Part shown: positions 1 to 8,201 of the stretch, one piece after another
Position numbering within the stretch: position 1 is the first letter of the stretch
Layout: the number at the start of each line of letters is the position of its first letter
Source: Candidatus Schekmanbacteria bacterium
GTDB lineage: Bacteria; CSSED10-310; JACPHN01
Direction of reading: 5' to 3'
NCBI GenBank assembly: GCA_016188575.1
Contig: JACPHN010000096.1
Location: 1-64,000 of the forward strand
Length of the DNA: 64,000 bases
Notes under the pieces: model-generated
Told to the model about the DNA's origin: nothing
The model's input: only the letters and a program-made list of their open reading frames with translations
Databases searched by the model: none
Translations under genes and position numbers: made by a program

Positions 1-523
1 GCTGACGGTCCCGGAAACGGCGATCTTGCCGGTTCCGTCGGTCGTTACGGCGCTCGACACCGCCAAGGTTTCGGTGTCGATGGTGGTGGCGGACCCGGTG
101 ATGGCCGCCTGCTTGGCATCGAGCTGGGTCTGGATGGCGGAGGTAACGCCATCGAGATACCCGAGCTCGGTGTCGCTGACGGTCCCGGAAACGGCGATCT
201 TTCCCGTTCCATCGGTCGTTACGACGCGGGACGCTGTCAGGGTTTCGGTGTCGATGGTCGTGGCGGACCCGGTGATGAGCGCCTGCTTGGCATCGAGCTG
301 GGTCTGGATGGCGGAGGTGACGCCATCGAGATAGCCGAGCTCGGTGTCGCTTACGGTTCCGGAAACGGCGATTTTTCCGGTTCCGTCGGTCGTTACAGCG
401 CGGGACGCTGTCAGGGTTTCGGTGTCGATGGTCGTGGCGGAGCCGGTGATGGCCGCCTGCTTGGCGTCGAGCTGGGTCTGGATGGCGGAGGTGACGCCGT
501 TGAGGTAGCCAAGCTCGGTGTTG
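1..523 (-). repeat. 174-bp tandem repeat (58 codons), three units
   Basis: Units are phased at 1, 175 and 349. Each encodes a 58-residue block holding the TELGYLDGVTSAIQTQLDAK motif plus a segment of the TASRVVTTDGTGKIAVSG type. The copies are nearly identical, which suggests recent duplication. A diverged unit follows at about 523-690. The array may continue past the left edge. Confidence 0.9.
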
Positions 524-2361
524 TCGACGGTCCCGGCGCCAATTTTGGTTGCGGTCAAGGAGCCGTCGGCAAGATCGTCGAGATCGGCATCCGCCGGTTG
601 CTTGCTGTTGATCTGGGTCTGCACCGCGGAGGTAACGCCGTCGAGATACCCGAGCTCGGTGTTGCTGACGGAGCCGCCTCCGATGTTCGCCGCATCCAGG
701 CCCGTGATGGTGGACCCGTCGCCGCCAAACCGCCCCGCCGTGATCATGGCATTGGTGGTGAGCGCATTGTCCGTCGCATTGGGCATTTGCACGTTGATGC
801 CCTCGCGCGTGCCGCTCGCGACGGTATCGGTGAAGTCGAGGTCGAGGCCGGTAACCGTTCCCGTGGTGGTGCTCGTGCCGCTGACGTTGAGATCGATCGC
901 GGCGGCGTTCACCGCGGCGCCCGCAACGTTTCCGGACTTCGACACGGTCAAGGTGTCGAACGCTCCCGTCTGCGCGTCACTGACGGCGAGCTCGCCCTGG
1001 GAGCTGGTCGCCACGATGGTATTGCCGTCCTCGTACGCAGACTGCAGGGTCTTGGTCACGGTGCCGCCGCTTTGCAGCTCCTCGAGCGCGCCCTGGACGT
1101 TGGTAGCGACAAACGAGCCGCTCTCGACGGCGATCAGGCTGGCACCGGCGCCGGCGCTGGTGTCCTGCAGATCGGTTTGGGTGAAGTAGCGCGCGTCCGT
1201 GTAGCTCGTGTTGAGCGAGAATGTGGTGCTGGTCAGCGTGATGCCGGTACCCGCGGAATAGGTGGTGTTCGTGTCGGTATCGGTATCGTTCGCCGCGGCC
1301 CACGCCGCGCCGTTCCATTTCAACACCTGATTCGCCGTCGCGCCATTCTGCGCGAGGTCCGCGACGCCGATGGTGCCATTGGCGATTTCGGTAGTGGTTA
1401 CCGCGCCGCTGGCGATCTTGGCGGTGGTGACCGCGCCGGTCGCGAGGTCTGCCGCGGCGATCGTGCCGTCCATGATCTCGCTGGTGGTCACGGCGCCGCT
1501 GGCGATCTGGGCAGCCGTAACCGAGTCGGTCGCGAGGTCTGCCGCGGCGATCGTGCCGTCCATGATCTCGCTGGTGGTCACGGCACCGCTGGCGATCTTG
1601 GGAGCCGTAACCGCGTCGGTCGCGAGGTCCGCCGCGGTGATCGTGCCATCGCTGATCTCGCTGGTGGTCACCGCACCGCTGGCGATCTCGGCAGCCGTAA
1701 CCGAGTCGGTCGCGAGGTCTGCCGCGGTGATCGTGCCATCGCTGATCTCGCTGGTGGTCACCGCACCGCTGGCGATCTCGGCAGCCGTAACCGAGTCGGT
1801 CGCGAGGTCTGCCGCGGCAATCGTGCCGTCGGCAATCTCTGCCGTCGTCACCGCGCCGCTGGCGATCTGGGCGGTGGTGACCGCGCCGTCGGCAATCTTG
1901 GCGGTGGTGACCGCGCCATTGTCGACCGAGCCCGCGCGCACCGCGAACAGCGATGCGAAAAGTTGCTCGCGCGGCGACAGCGGCGTGCTTCCTACTGTAA
2001 CCTGCAGATACGCCGCTCCACGCTGCAGCTCGGTGTCGGTCAGGTCGACGGGTCCGAGCACGACGCTGAACACGCCGCGCTCGACCGTCACCGGCACTGC
2101 GTTGGAAGTGAACAGCTCATTGCCGGCGTTCGGGTCATCGTAAATCGTGAACGTCATGGTGACGTCGCCATCGACGGGAACAGGAGCAGCGCCGGAGGTA
2201 TTCCAAAGCTTGCCCTGATAGGTGAACGAGTCCGGGACCGCCGCTCGCGCCGGCGTGGCCACGGCCGCGGCCATGACCGCCAACGCGGCCCAGAAGGCGC
2301 ACACGGAGAAAATCTGGCGCCATTGGCGGCGGCGGGGTGTCGGCGCAGCGGCAAGGTACAT
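1..2361 (-). CDS. Repeat-rich secreted protein, fibre-like (3' end outside window)
   Basis: The frame stays open for 787 codons from ATG 2361 to the left edge without a stop, so the C-terminus lies outside the window. A basic N-terminus is followed by a hydrophobic stretch and an Ala-rich cleavage-like site near residue 40, which indicates Sec export. Residues ~45-140 form a globular head starting VPDSFTYQGKLWN, a type often found at the start of secreted repeat proteins of environmental bacteria. Next come 30-residue repeats of the SGAVTTSEISDGTI type, then 58-residue repeats containing TELGYLDGVTSAIQTQLDAK. Both kinds resemble phage tail-fibre and surface-fibre stalk repeats. Function is probably structural, at the surface or extracellular; no catalytic motif is visible. 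Family assignment is by resemblance only. Confidence 0.8.
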   Translation of the reverse strand, partial: MYLAAAPTPRRRQWRQIFSVCAFWAALAVMAAAVATPARAAVPDSFTYQGKLWNTSGAAPVPVDGDVTMTFTIYDDPNAGNELFTSNAVPVTVERGVFSVVLGPVDLTDTELQRGAAYLQVTVGSTPLSPREQLFASLFAVRAGSVDNGAVTTAKIADGAVTTAQIASGAVTTAEIADGTIAAADLATDSVTAAEIASGAVTTSEISDGTITAADLATDSVTAAEIASGAVTTSEISDGTITAADLATDAVTAPKIASGAVTTSEIMDGTIAAADLATDSVTAAQIASGAVTTSEIMDGTIAAADLATGAVTTAKIASGAVTTTEIANGTIGVADLAQNGATANQVLKWNGAAWAAANDTDTDTNTTYSAGTGITLTSTTFSLNTSYTDARYFTQTDLQDTSAGAGASLIAVESGSFVATNVQGALEELQSGGTVTKTLQSAYEDGNTIVATSSQGELAVSDAQTGAFDTLTVSKSGNVAGAAVNAAAIDLNVSGTSTTTGTVTGLDLDFTDTVASGTREGINVQMPNATDNALTTNAMITAGRFGGDGSTITGLDAANIGGGSVSNTELGYLDGVTSAVQTQINSKQPADADLDDLADGSLTATKIGAGTVDNTELGYLNGVTSAIQTQLDAKQAAITGSATTIDTETLTASRAVTTDGTGKIAVSGTVSDTELGYLDGVTSAIQTQLDAKQALITGSATTIDTETLTASRVVTTDGTGKIAVSGTVSDTELGYLDGVTSAIQTQLDAKQAAITGSATTIDTETLAVSSAVTTDGTGKIAVSGTVS
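1441..1890 (-). repeat. 90-bp tandem repeat (30 codons), five units
   Basis: Units start at 1441, 1531, 1621, 1711 and 1801. Each encodes a 30-residue block of the SGAVTTSEISDGTI / AADLATDSVTAAEI type. The period is an exact multiple of three and the frame is kept throughout, so the array is a coding repeat and not a CRISPR. Less regular units continue to about 1370 on one side and 1925 on the other. Confidence 0.9.
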
Positions 2362-2449
2362 GCGAGTCCTCTCGGGTCGGGTAGGTGTTAGCGCTGTCCA
2401 TCGGTGCTCAGATCATGCTAGCACTTGCTTCCAAAGCGTGTCAACGAAG

Positions 2450-2535
2450 GAGCGCTGGCTGCATCCACCGCCGGTGCGAAGTCGACATGCGCTTTCCGCG
2501 CAGCTTGCAGGCGAAGAGGCGGTGGGCTCAGCGCT
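2450..2535 (+). repeat. Dispersed palindromic repeat, partial copy
   Basis: Carries the right-arm signature of a family seen in several gaps of this window: ATGCGCTTTCCGCGCAGCTT, then a GGCGGTGG block. The hairpin core is missing here. The rest of the 2362-2757 gap holds only the folD promoter. Confidence 0.6.
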
Positions 2536-2632
2536 GGCCGGCGGGCCAGCCGCCGGGCGGACGCGAGGTCTCCCCCCTCGCCATGCGGGCGCGCCGAACC
2601 CGGACCGGCGGGTGCTCAGGGACGGTTCTTGC

Positions 2633-2661
2633 TTGACTTTCCGCGCCGGCGCCGATAGGTT
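2633..2661 (+). promoter_or_regulatory. Putative sigma-70 promoter for folD-larB
   Basis: TTGACT (2633-2638) is separated by 17 bp from TAGGTT (2656-2661), 97 bp before the folD start. The -35 is good and the -10 weak. It fits the only leader upstream of folD, larB and the following lipoprotein gene. Confidence 0.45.
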
Positions 2662-2757
2662 GACGCGAGCTTCCGGGCGCTTTGAGGCTTTGCCGCGTCC
2701 TCGTCAAGGCCGCGCGCGGATGAGCTCGAGAACCAGCAAGAGCGGCAGGAGATCGCG

Positions 2758-3705
2758 ATGCAAGAGGCGAGGCGTCTGGATGGCAAGGTCGCTGCGGCGG
2801 CTTTTCTGGCCGAGGTGCGCGGCGGGGTGGCCGCGTTTCGCGAACGCACCGGGCGGTCGCCGGGGCTCGGTGCCCTGCTGGTGGGCGAGGACCCCGCGTC
2901 GGCGGTCTACGTGCGGTCCAAGGCCAGGCAGTGCGAGCAGGTCGGTATCCACTCGGCGGTGGTAACACTTGGCCACCATGCCACGACCGCGGAGGTTGGC
3001 GCCGCCGTCCTCGCGCTCAACGCGGACGCCGCGATCGACGGCATCCTGGTGCAGCTCCCGCTGCCGCCGCAGGTCGAAAAGCGCGCCGTGCTCGAGTCGG
3101 TGCTGCCGGAAAAGGACGTCGATGGCTTTCATCCGCTCAACGCGGGGCGGCTGGTCGCCGGTGATCGGCGCGCGCTTTGGCCGTGCACACCGCATGGGAT
3201 CATCCGCCTTCTCGACCGGGAAGGAATCGAGATTGCGGGCAGCCGCGCGGTGGTGCTCGGCCGCAGTGACATCGTCGGCAAACCCCTGGCGCTCTTGCTC
3301 CTGCACCGCCACGCGACAGTCACTGTGTGCCATTCGCGCACGCGAAACTTGAGCACCGTGGCGCGCGAGGCGGACATTTTGATTTCGGCGATGGGGAAAC
3401 CGTGGCTGGTGGACGCGACGTTCGTGCGGCCGGGCGCCGCAGTCGTCGATGTGGGGATGAACCGCGCCACCGCTGCCGACTTTCCGGGCGGCGCCCCACT
3501 GCCGGAGAGCCCGTGGGCAGTGGAGCTCGCGGCAAAAGGCTACACGCTCCTGGGGGACGTCAATCCGCTGGCGGTTGCGCCCGTGGCGGGAGCGCTCACC
3601 CCGGTCCCCGGCGGCGTGGGGCCGCTGACGATTGCGATGCTGTTGCACAATACGCTGATCGCCGCGCGCCGGCGGGAACGCCTGGACGCGGGCGAGCAGG
3701 CCTGA
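2758..3705 (+). CDS. folD: Bifunctional methylene-THF dehydrogenase / methenyl-THF cyclohydrolase FolD
   Basis: Interconverts 5,10-methylene-, methenyl- and 10-formyl-tetrahydrofolate in cytosolic one-carbon metabolism, using NADP(H). The 315-residue protein has the family landmarks in order: YVRSK near residue 51 with the cyclohydrolase Tyr51 and Lys55, the VQLPLP folate-site motif, DVDGFHP near 120, PCTPHG, the GRSDIVGKP Rossmann motif, and PGGVGPLT near 284. Length is slightly above the usual 280-300 because of an unconserved C-terminal tail. AGGAGA at 2747 gives a good ribosome binding site for the ATG. larB follows after 3 bp, so the two are probably co-transcribed. Confidence 0.96.
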   Translation: MQEARRLDGKVAAAAFLAEVRGGVAAFRERTGRSPGLGALLVGEDPASAVYVRSKARQCEQVGIHSAVVTLGHHATTAEVGAAVLALNADAAIDGILVQLPLPPQVEKRAVLESVLPEKDVDGFHPLNAGRLVAGDRRALWPCTPHGIIRLLDREGIEIAGSRAVVLGRSDIVGKPLALLLLHRHATVTVCHSRTRNLSTVAREADILISAMGKPWLVDATFVRPGAAVVDVGMNRATAADFPGGAPLPESPWAVELAAKGYTLLGDVNPLAVAPVAGALTPVPGGVGPLTIAMLLHNTLIAARRRERLDAGEQA

Positions 3706-3708
3706 CGG

Positions 3709-4506
3709 ATGCGACCGGAGGCGCTACGTGAGTTGCTGGTGGCGGTCGCCGCCGGGAAAACCGACCCCGACGCGGCTTTCGAGGCGCTGCGGCGGTTGCC
3801 CTTCGAGGTGCTCGGTGAGGCCCGGGCATTCGCGCGGATCGACCACCATCGCGAGTCGCGCACGGGGTTTCCGGAGGTCGTTTTCGCACCTGGCAAGACG
3901 GTCGAGCAGCTCACCGAAATCATCGGCGTCCAGCGCGGGCAGGGATCGCCGGTGCTGGTGACGCGCATTGACGCTGGCAACGCCGCGGCGGTGCTGGCAC
4001 GGGTCCCCGGCGGGCGCCATCACGCCGAGGCGCGGGCGCTGACCTTCGCCGCGGCAGGCGAATGCGGCGAGCCCGAGGGACTGGTCGTGGTGTTGAGCGG
4101 CGGCACGTCCGACATTCCGGTGGCCTGCGAGGCGGCGCTTACGGCGGCGCTCGCGCGGGCACGAGTCGAGGAGATTTACGATGTCGGGGTCGCCGGCCTG
4201 CACCGGCTGCTCGGTCATCTCGAAACCCTGCAGCGGGCGAACGTCGTGGTCGCGGCAGCCGGCATGGACGGGGCGTTGCCCGCGGTGGTCGCCGGTCTCG
4301 TCTCCTGCCCGGTGGTCGGGCTACCCACCAGCGTCGGCTACGGCGCCAGCGCCGGGGGTTTTGCGGCGATGTTCACCATGCTCAGCTCGTGCGCGCCCGG
4401 AGTCGCGGTCGTCAACATAGATAACGGATTCGGCGCCGGCTACCTGGCGGCAGCCATCAATCGCGCCGCCTCCGGCGGCAACAGGAGCAGTCGAGCAGAT
4501 GAGTGA
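3709..4506 (+). CDS. larB: LarB, pyridinium-3,5-biscarboxylic acid mononucleotide synthase
   Basis: LarB carboxylates and hydrolyses nicotinic acid adenine dinucleotide, the first step of the nickel-pincer cofactor used by lactate racemase and related enzymes. The 265-residue length is typical. The N-terminal [15 protein letters not shown], the central [13 protein letters not shown], and the C-terminal SVGYGAS (near 209) and [10 protein letters not shown] (near 236) motifs match the family, which shares the PurE-like AIR-carboxylase fold. No larC or larE is in view, so the rest of the pathway must be elsewhere, or the enzyme serves another pincer-dependent racemase. It lies 3 bp after folD and overlaps the next gene by 8 bp. 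Confidence 0.93.
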   Translation: MRPEALRELLVAVAAGKTDPDAAFEALRRLPFEVLGEARAFARIDHHRESRTGFPEVVFAPGKTVEQLTEIIGVQRGQGSPVLVTRIDAGNAAAVLARVPGGRHHAEARALTFAAAGECGEPEGLVVVLSGGTSDIPVACEAALTAALARARVEEIYDVGVAGLHRLLGHLETLQRANVVVAAAGMDGALPAVVAGLVSCPVVGLPTSVGYGASAGGFAAMFTMLSSCAPGVAVVNIDNGFGAGYLAAAINRAASGGNRSSRADE

Positions 4507-5170
4507 CCGCGCGCTTTCTCTGGAGATGCACCGGTGGCCGGCAGCCGTGTGGCTCGCGGGTATCGGACTTGCCGTTTTCGCCGGAATAAGCGGCTGTGCA
4601 TCCCGCCACGCGATTCAGGTGGTGCGCGCCTTCGAGGTGCCGAATGGCGTCGAGCCGCCGCTTGGACCGGTCGTCCTGGTGCCCCTGGTGCTCCCCGACG
4701 GCGCCACCGTCTCCATGGACGAAAGCCTCGACCCGTGGCGGGTGCAGATCGGCGAGGCGATGCGCGACGAGCTGCGGGAGGCCCGCGGCCTGTTCGTGCT
4801 ACCTGCCGACGTCATCGCGAGTCGGCTGCGCGGCTACGTCAAGATGACCGGGGCGCTGCCGCTCGTGGCCACGGAGCAAGAGGCGCTCGCGGTGGCGCGG
4901 CGCGCCAGATCGTCGGCGCTGTTTATCGGCGAGCTCCGCCGGCGCTATACGGGGGGCACAACCGCGGCGCGCCTCGAGCTCGCGATCAGCCTCATCGAGG
5001 TCCACACCGGTGAGACTCTGCTCCGCGCCGAAGGGCGAATCGAGGCGGAGCCGGGGTTTGCCGTGCTGGGGCTTGACGAGTCGGTGCCGGTGCCGCGCGA
5101 TCTGCTGCGGCGCCTCGTCAAGGAGATCTTCAAGAAAGGCATTTTCCCGCTGTTTCGCGGCCCACTGTGA
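4499..5170 (+). CDS. Putative lipoprotein of unknown function
   Basis: The 223-residue protein begins with a charged N-region and a hydrophobic core ending in the lipobox GISGC, with the lipidated Cys near residue 33. It is therefore probably anchored in the inner or outer membrane. The mature part alternates short strands and Arg/Glu-rich helices and shows no catalytic motif. A segment such as RSSALFIGELRRRYTGG recalls small outer-membrane assembly lipoproteins, but I do not recognise the family. It overlaps larB by 8 bp and is followed 33 bp later by ABC permease genes. It is much too short to be the substrate-binding protein of that transporter. Confidence 0.75.
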   Translation: MSDRALSLEMHRWPAAVWLAGIGLAVFAGISGCASRHAIQVVRAFEVPNGVEPPLGPVVLVPLVLPDGATVSMDESLDPWRVQIGEAMRDELREARGLFVLPADVIASRLRGYVKMTGALPLVATEQEALAVARRARSSALFIGELRRRYTGGTTAARLELAISLIEVHTGETLLRAEGRIEAEPGFAVLGLDESVPVPRDLLRRLVKEIFKKGIFPLFRGPL

Positions 5171-5203
5171 GGCCCGCACCGCGGTCGCCGTGAGGTCTCC
5201 TGG

Positions 5204-6139
5204 ATGGCTCAGTATCTTCTCCGCCGCCTCTTGTGGTCCATTCCGGTCGTGTTGGGCGTGGCGACGCTCGTGTTCGCGCTCATCCACATCGTCCCCGGAG
5301 ACCCTATCGACATCATGCTCGGCGAGCAGGCGGCGGCAGTGGATCGCGAGGCGCTGCGCCGTGAGCTCGGGCTCGATCGGCCGCGGTACGAGCAATACGG
5401 CCGCTTTCTCGGCGGCCTGTTGCAGGGCGATCTCGGTGCCAGTCTCACTACCCGTCGGCCAGTCGTGGCGACGGTGCTGAAGCGGTATCCGGCGACGCTC
5501 GAGCTGGCAGTGGCGGCCATGGTCATCTGTTTGGTGGTGGCGGTGCCGCTCGGGACTATCGCGGCCGTGCATCGCGGCGGCGCGCTGGACCGTGTCACCA
5601 CGCTGGTGGCCCTGGTGGGTGTGTCCATGCCGAACTTCTGGCTCGGACCGCTGCTCATCCTGGCGTTTTCGATTCACCTCGACTGGCTCCCGGTGTCGGG
5701 ACGGGGGTCGGTGGCGCACCTGGTTCTGCCCGCGGTAACGCTCGGGACGTCCATGGCGGCGCTGGTGGCGCGGATGGTGCGGAGCAGCCTGCTCGAGGTC
5801 CTGAGCGCCGGCTATGTGGCGACGGCGGCCGCCAAGGGGCTGCCGCGCTGGCGGGTCGTCACCAAGCACGCCCTGCGCAACGCCCTGATTCCCGTCGTGA
5901 CCATCATCGGTCTGCAGATCGGTGCGCTGCTCGCGGGCGCCGTCGTCACGGAGAAGATCTATTCGTGGCCGGGCATCGGCGGGCTCATCATCACCGCCAT
6001 CGGCGGCCGCGACTACCCGCTCGTGCAGGGATGCGTGCTCGCCATCGCGTTGACCTACGTCTTCGTCAACCTGCTGACCGACCTGGCCTACACCCTGGTC
6101 GATCCCAGGATCGACCTTGCCGGAGGGCGTCGTGTCTGA
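5204..6139 (+). CDS. ABC transporter permease, DppB/OppB type
   Basis: Inner-membrane subunit of a peptide/nickel-type ABC importer. The start MAQYLLRRLLWSIPVVLGV is the classic DppB/OppB first helix, followed by a periplasmic loop with LGLDRPRYEQYGRFL and five further helices. The cytoplasmic EAA loop, AAAKGLPRWRVVTKHALRNA, sits in the second half. At 311 residues the length is standard. The partner permease starts 11 bp after the stop. No ATPase or periplasmic binding protein is encoded nearby, so substrate cannot be inferred beyond the family (peptides, glutathione, nickel or similar). Confidence 0.93.
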   Translation: MAQYLLRRLLWSIPVVLGVATLVFALIHIVPGDPIDIMLGEQAAAVDREALRRELGLDRPRYEQYGRFLGGLLQGDLGASLTTRRPVVATVLKRYPATLELAVAAMVICLVVAVPLGTIAAVHRGGALDRVTTLVALVGVSMPNFWLGPLLILAFSIHLDWLPVSGRGSVAHLVLPAVTLGTSMAALVARMVRSSLLEVLSAGYVATAAAKGLPRWRVVTKHALRNALIPVVTIIGLQIGALLAGAVVTEKIYSWPGIGGLIITAIGGRDYPLVQGCVLAIALTYVFVNLLTDLAYTLVDPRIDLAGGRRV

Positions 6140-6150
6140 GGAGCGAGGCC

Positions 6151-7002
6151 ATGCGCCGTAGCGGCTTGGCGACGTCGCGAGCATTACGCGAGTTTCGCCG
6201 CAACCGCGTCGCGCAGGTTGGCGCCGCCATCCTGCTCGCGCTGTTTGCGATCGCCGCGCTGGCGCCCGTGCTCGCTCCGGAGGGAATCGACGTGCAGCAC
6301 CGCGAACGCGAGCGCGTCCGCCCCTGCCGCGAGTACCCGCTCGGAACGGACGAGCTCGGCCGCGACCAGCTCAGTCGGCTGATCTGGGGGAGCCGCGTGA
6401 GCCTCCGGGTGGGCTTCGTGGTGGTGGCGGTCAGCGCTGTGATTGGGATCGCGCTCGGCGGCGTCGCCGGCTACTTCGGAGGCGCGGTCGACGGGATTGT
6501 CATGCGCGTCACAGACGTGTTGATGGCTTTTCCGGGCATCTTGCTGGCGCTGTCGCTGGTCGCGATGCTGGGGCCGTCCTTTCGCAACGTTGTGCTGGCC
6601 CTGTGCGCGCTCGGCTGGGTGCGCTACGCGCGGATGCTGCGCGGACAGATCTTGCTCGTGCGCGAGCTCGACTTCGTGACTGCGGCGCGCAGCCTGGGAG
6701 CCAGCGACTGGCGCGTCCTCAGCCGCCACGTGTTGCCGAATTGCCTGGCGCCACTGATCGTGGAAATGAGCCTCGGCGTCGCCGGAGCGATTCTGGCGGA
6801 GGCGACGCTGAGCTTCTTGGGGCTCGGCGTGCAACCTCCCGAACCGAGCTGGGGGGCGATGCTCAACCGCGGGATCGACTATTTGCGCGACGCGCCCCAC
6901 CTCACGCTGTTCCCCGGCGGCGCCATCATGCTCACCGTGCTCGCGCTCAACGTCGTGGGCGACGCCCTGCGCGACGCGCTCGACCCGCACAGCGCCAAAT
7001 GA
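6151..7002 (+). CDS. ABC transporter permease, DppC/OppC type
   Basis: Second transmembrane subunit of the same importer. ATG 6151 is chosen because GAGGAG at 6138 is well placed and the protein then begins with the DppC-type N-terminus (FRRNRVAQVGAAIL). The 283 residues include the periplasmic YPLGTDELGRDQLSRLIWGS motif that marks DppC/OppC proteins, several membrane helices, and the EAA-type loop AARSLGASDWRVLSRHVLPN. The C-terminus, NVVGDALRDALDPH, is also family-typical. The pair forms a complete membrane channel but ATPase genes dppD/F are absent here. Confidence 0.93.
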   Translation: MRRSGLATSRALREFRRNRVAQVGAAILLALFAIAALAPVLAPEGIDVQHRERERVRPCREYPLGTDELGRDQLSRLIWGSRVSLRVGFVVVAVSAVIGIALGGVAGYFGGAVDGIVMRVTDVLMAFPGILLALSLVAMLGPSFRNVVLALCALGWVRYARMLRGQILLVRELDFVTAARSLGASDWRVLSRHVLPNCLAPLIVEMSLGVAGAILAEATLSFLGLGVQPPEPSWGAMLNRGIDYLRDAPHLTLFPGGAIMLTVLALNVVGDALRDALDPHSAK

Positions 7003-7053
7003 GCCCGCCCCGCGTGCGGCCGCGCGGAAAGGCGCGAGGAAATGAGCCACGCG

Positions 7054-7803
7054 TCAGCCCGGTGACGGGCCGAGGTAGGCCGCGAACAACGGTTCGAAAT
7101 CGTCGAAGCAGCCGTCGTCGATGATCTCGGTCGAGACCACGGCGAGGCAGTCCAGGCGAACGATGGCGTTGACGCTGGCGTCACGGCTGACGACGGCGCG
7201 CAGCCGCTCCGAAAAGCACGCGTTGACGACGCGGATTTCGTGGTACAGCGCCGCCAGCCCGGCGACGTCCCAGTCGGGCCGCCCGCCGCGACGGGCGATG
7301 AGGTGCTGCGCCATGTAGTACATGCCCACGGCGCGAAAGTGGGTCTCCATCGGCGTGGCCAGCGGCAGATGCGTGTAGACCATGGGGCGGAGCTTGTCGA
7401 GAATGGGGCAGCCGCTCGTCGCCATGATCACACCGATCAGCGAGCTGAGCGCTTCCTGCAGAGGCACCTGACGGACGACGGTGCGGTTCGGCGTCTCCAC
7501 TTCGATGTCCACCACGGTTACCGACGACGCGTCGTGAAAGAGGTCGACGACGGGCACCAGATTGAGCGCCACAGGGCAGCACTGGTGGTGGCTCGCGACG
7601 AGTGCGCAGTTAGCGCAGCGGTGAGCGCCGAGCCGCGTCCAGGTCGGTGGTGTCTCGGGGGCAGGCCGAAGCGGTCGCAAGTCGAACGTGCGCCCTGCCA
7701 GCGTGAGGTCGACGCACCGGTGCCCATTCGCTCCAAAGCGAAAGTTGTAGCGAATAAACATGTCGTTGCGCAGGCTTTCCCGCTCGGACTGGGGCATGGG
7801 CAT
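7054..7803 (-). CDS. Conserved hypothetical protein with Cys cluster
   Basis: 249 residues, convergent with the permease genes. The start is uncertain: ATG 7803 has no clear ribosome site, and ATG 7761 (MFIRYNFRFG) is an alternative that removes 14 residues. Visible features are a CANC...CC cluster (HRCANCALVASHHQCCPVAL) that could bind metal, an acidic strand-rich N-terminal half, and a helical half containing GCPILDKLRPMVYTHLPLAT and ETHFRAVGMYYMAQ. The layout resembles an uncharacterised family seen in Deltaproteobacteria (possibly DUF6901); no function is known to me. The next gene is divergent, across a repeat-filled gap. Confidence 0.75.
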   Translation of the reverse strand: MPMPQSERESLRNDMFIRYNFRFGANGHRCVDLTLAGRTFDLRPLRPAPETPPTWTRLGAHRCANCALVASHHQCCPVALNLVPVVDLFHDASSVTVVDIEVETPNRTVVRQVPLQEALSSLIGVIMATSGCPILDKLRPMVYTHLPLATPMETHFRAVGMYYMAQHLIARRGGRPDWDVAGLAALYHEIRVVNACFSERLRAVVSRDASVNAIVRLDCLAVVSTEIIDDGCFDDFEPLFAAYLGPSPG

Positions 7804-7852
7804 AGGCGGTGATGATAGCGCCGCGGCCAGCGCATGGGTAGCCGCGGCGGCA

Positions 7853-7998
7853 TCCTAAATCCACCGCCTGTTTGCCGTCGGCGTGACAGCGCCCCCCACC
7901 GTCCCTCCCCCAGCAGGTGGGTGGAGGTGAGGTGAGGGGTCTCCATGAGGCGCTTTCCGCACCGCTCGCAGTCGCACAGGCGGGAGATTCAGGGCATG
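7853..7998 (+). repeat. Dispersed palindromic repeat, near full-length copy
   Basis: About 145 bp. The left arm reads ATCCACCGCCTGTTTGCCGT then GGCGTGACAGCGCC, the core is a C-rich/G-rich hairpin (CCTCCCCC ... GGTGGAGGTGAGG), and the right arm has GGCGCTTTCCGCACCG and ACAGGCGGGAGATTCAGG. A second, inverted copy lies at 8914-9058 beyond the receiver-PilZ gene. Confidence 0.75.
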
Positions 7999-8030
7999 GC
8001 GAGACCACCTTGACCGAGCCGACGGGTCCG

Positions 8031-8121
8031 GCTCTTGGCCCGCGCGCGCGAAGAGGCTACCCGATACCATGTGCCCGGCGGCTCCCGGCCACATCTTGGC
8101 CCGCGCGCGCGAAGAGGCTAC
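8031..8121 (+). repeat. Two 28-bp direct repeats, 61 bp apart, upstream of the PilZ gene
   Basis: The 28-bp sequence at 8033-8060 recurs exactly at 8094-8121. Each copy contains CTTGGCCCGCGCGCGCGAAG, a hairpin with a (CG)5 loop between CTT and AAG arms, followed by AGGCTAC. The second copy ends about 80 bp before the start at 8202. They could be regulator sites, Z-DNA-prone elements or a small duplication; no role is proven. Confidence 0.8.
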
Positions 8122-8201
8122 ACTTCAGAGTGCGCTTGTGCTCGTTGCCACGTTGGCGCTGCGAGGAAGGGCGCGGTGCGTCACATGGGGATCAGGCAGG
8201 A

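Noticed and set aside
1441-1890. Regular repeats as a CRISPR array
   Set aside because: Period is exactly 90 bp, there are no unique spacers, and the frame is open throughout; it encodes protein repeats.
598-2391. Long plus-strand open frame over the fibre-like gene
   Set aside because: It is the antisense image of the minus-strand repeat gene, which has a signal peptide and regular protein repeats; the plus frame has none.
4499-5170. Lipoprotein as the substrate-binding protein of the Dpp-type permeases
   Set aside because: 223 residues is less than half the usual length and no SBP_bac_5 pattern is visible.
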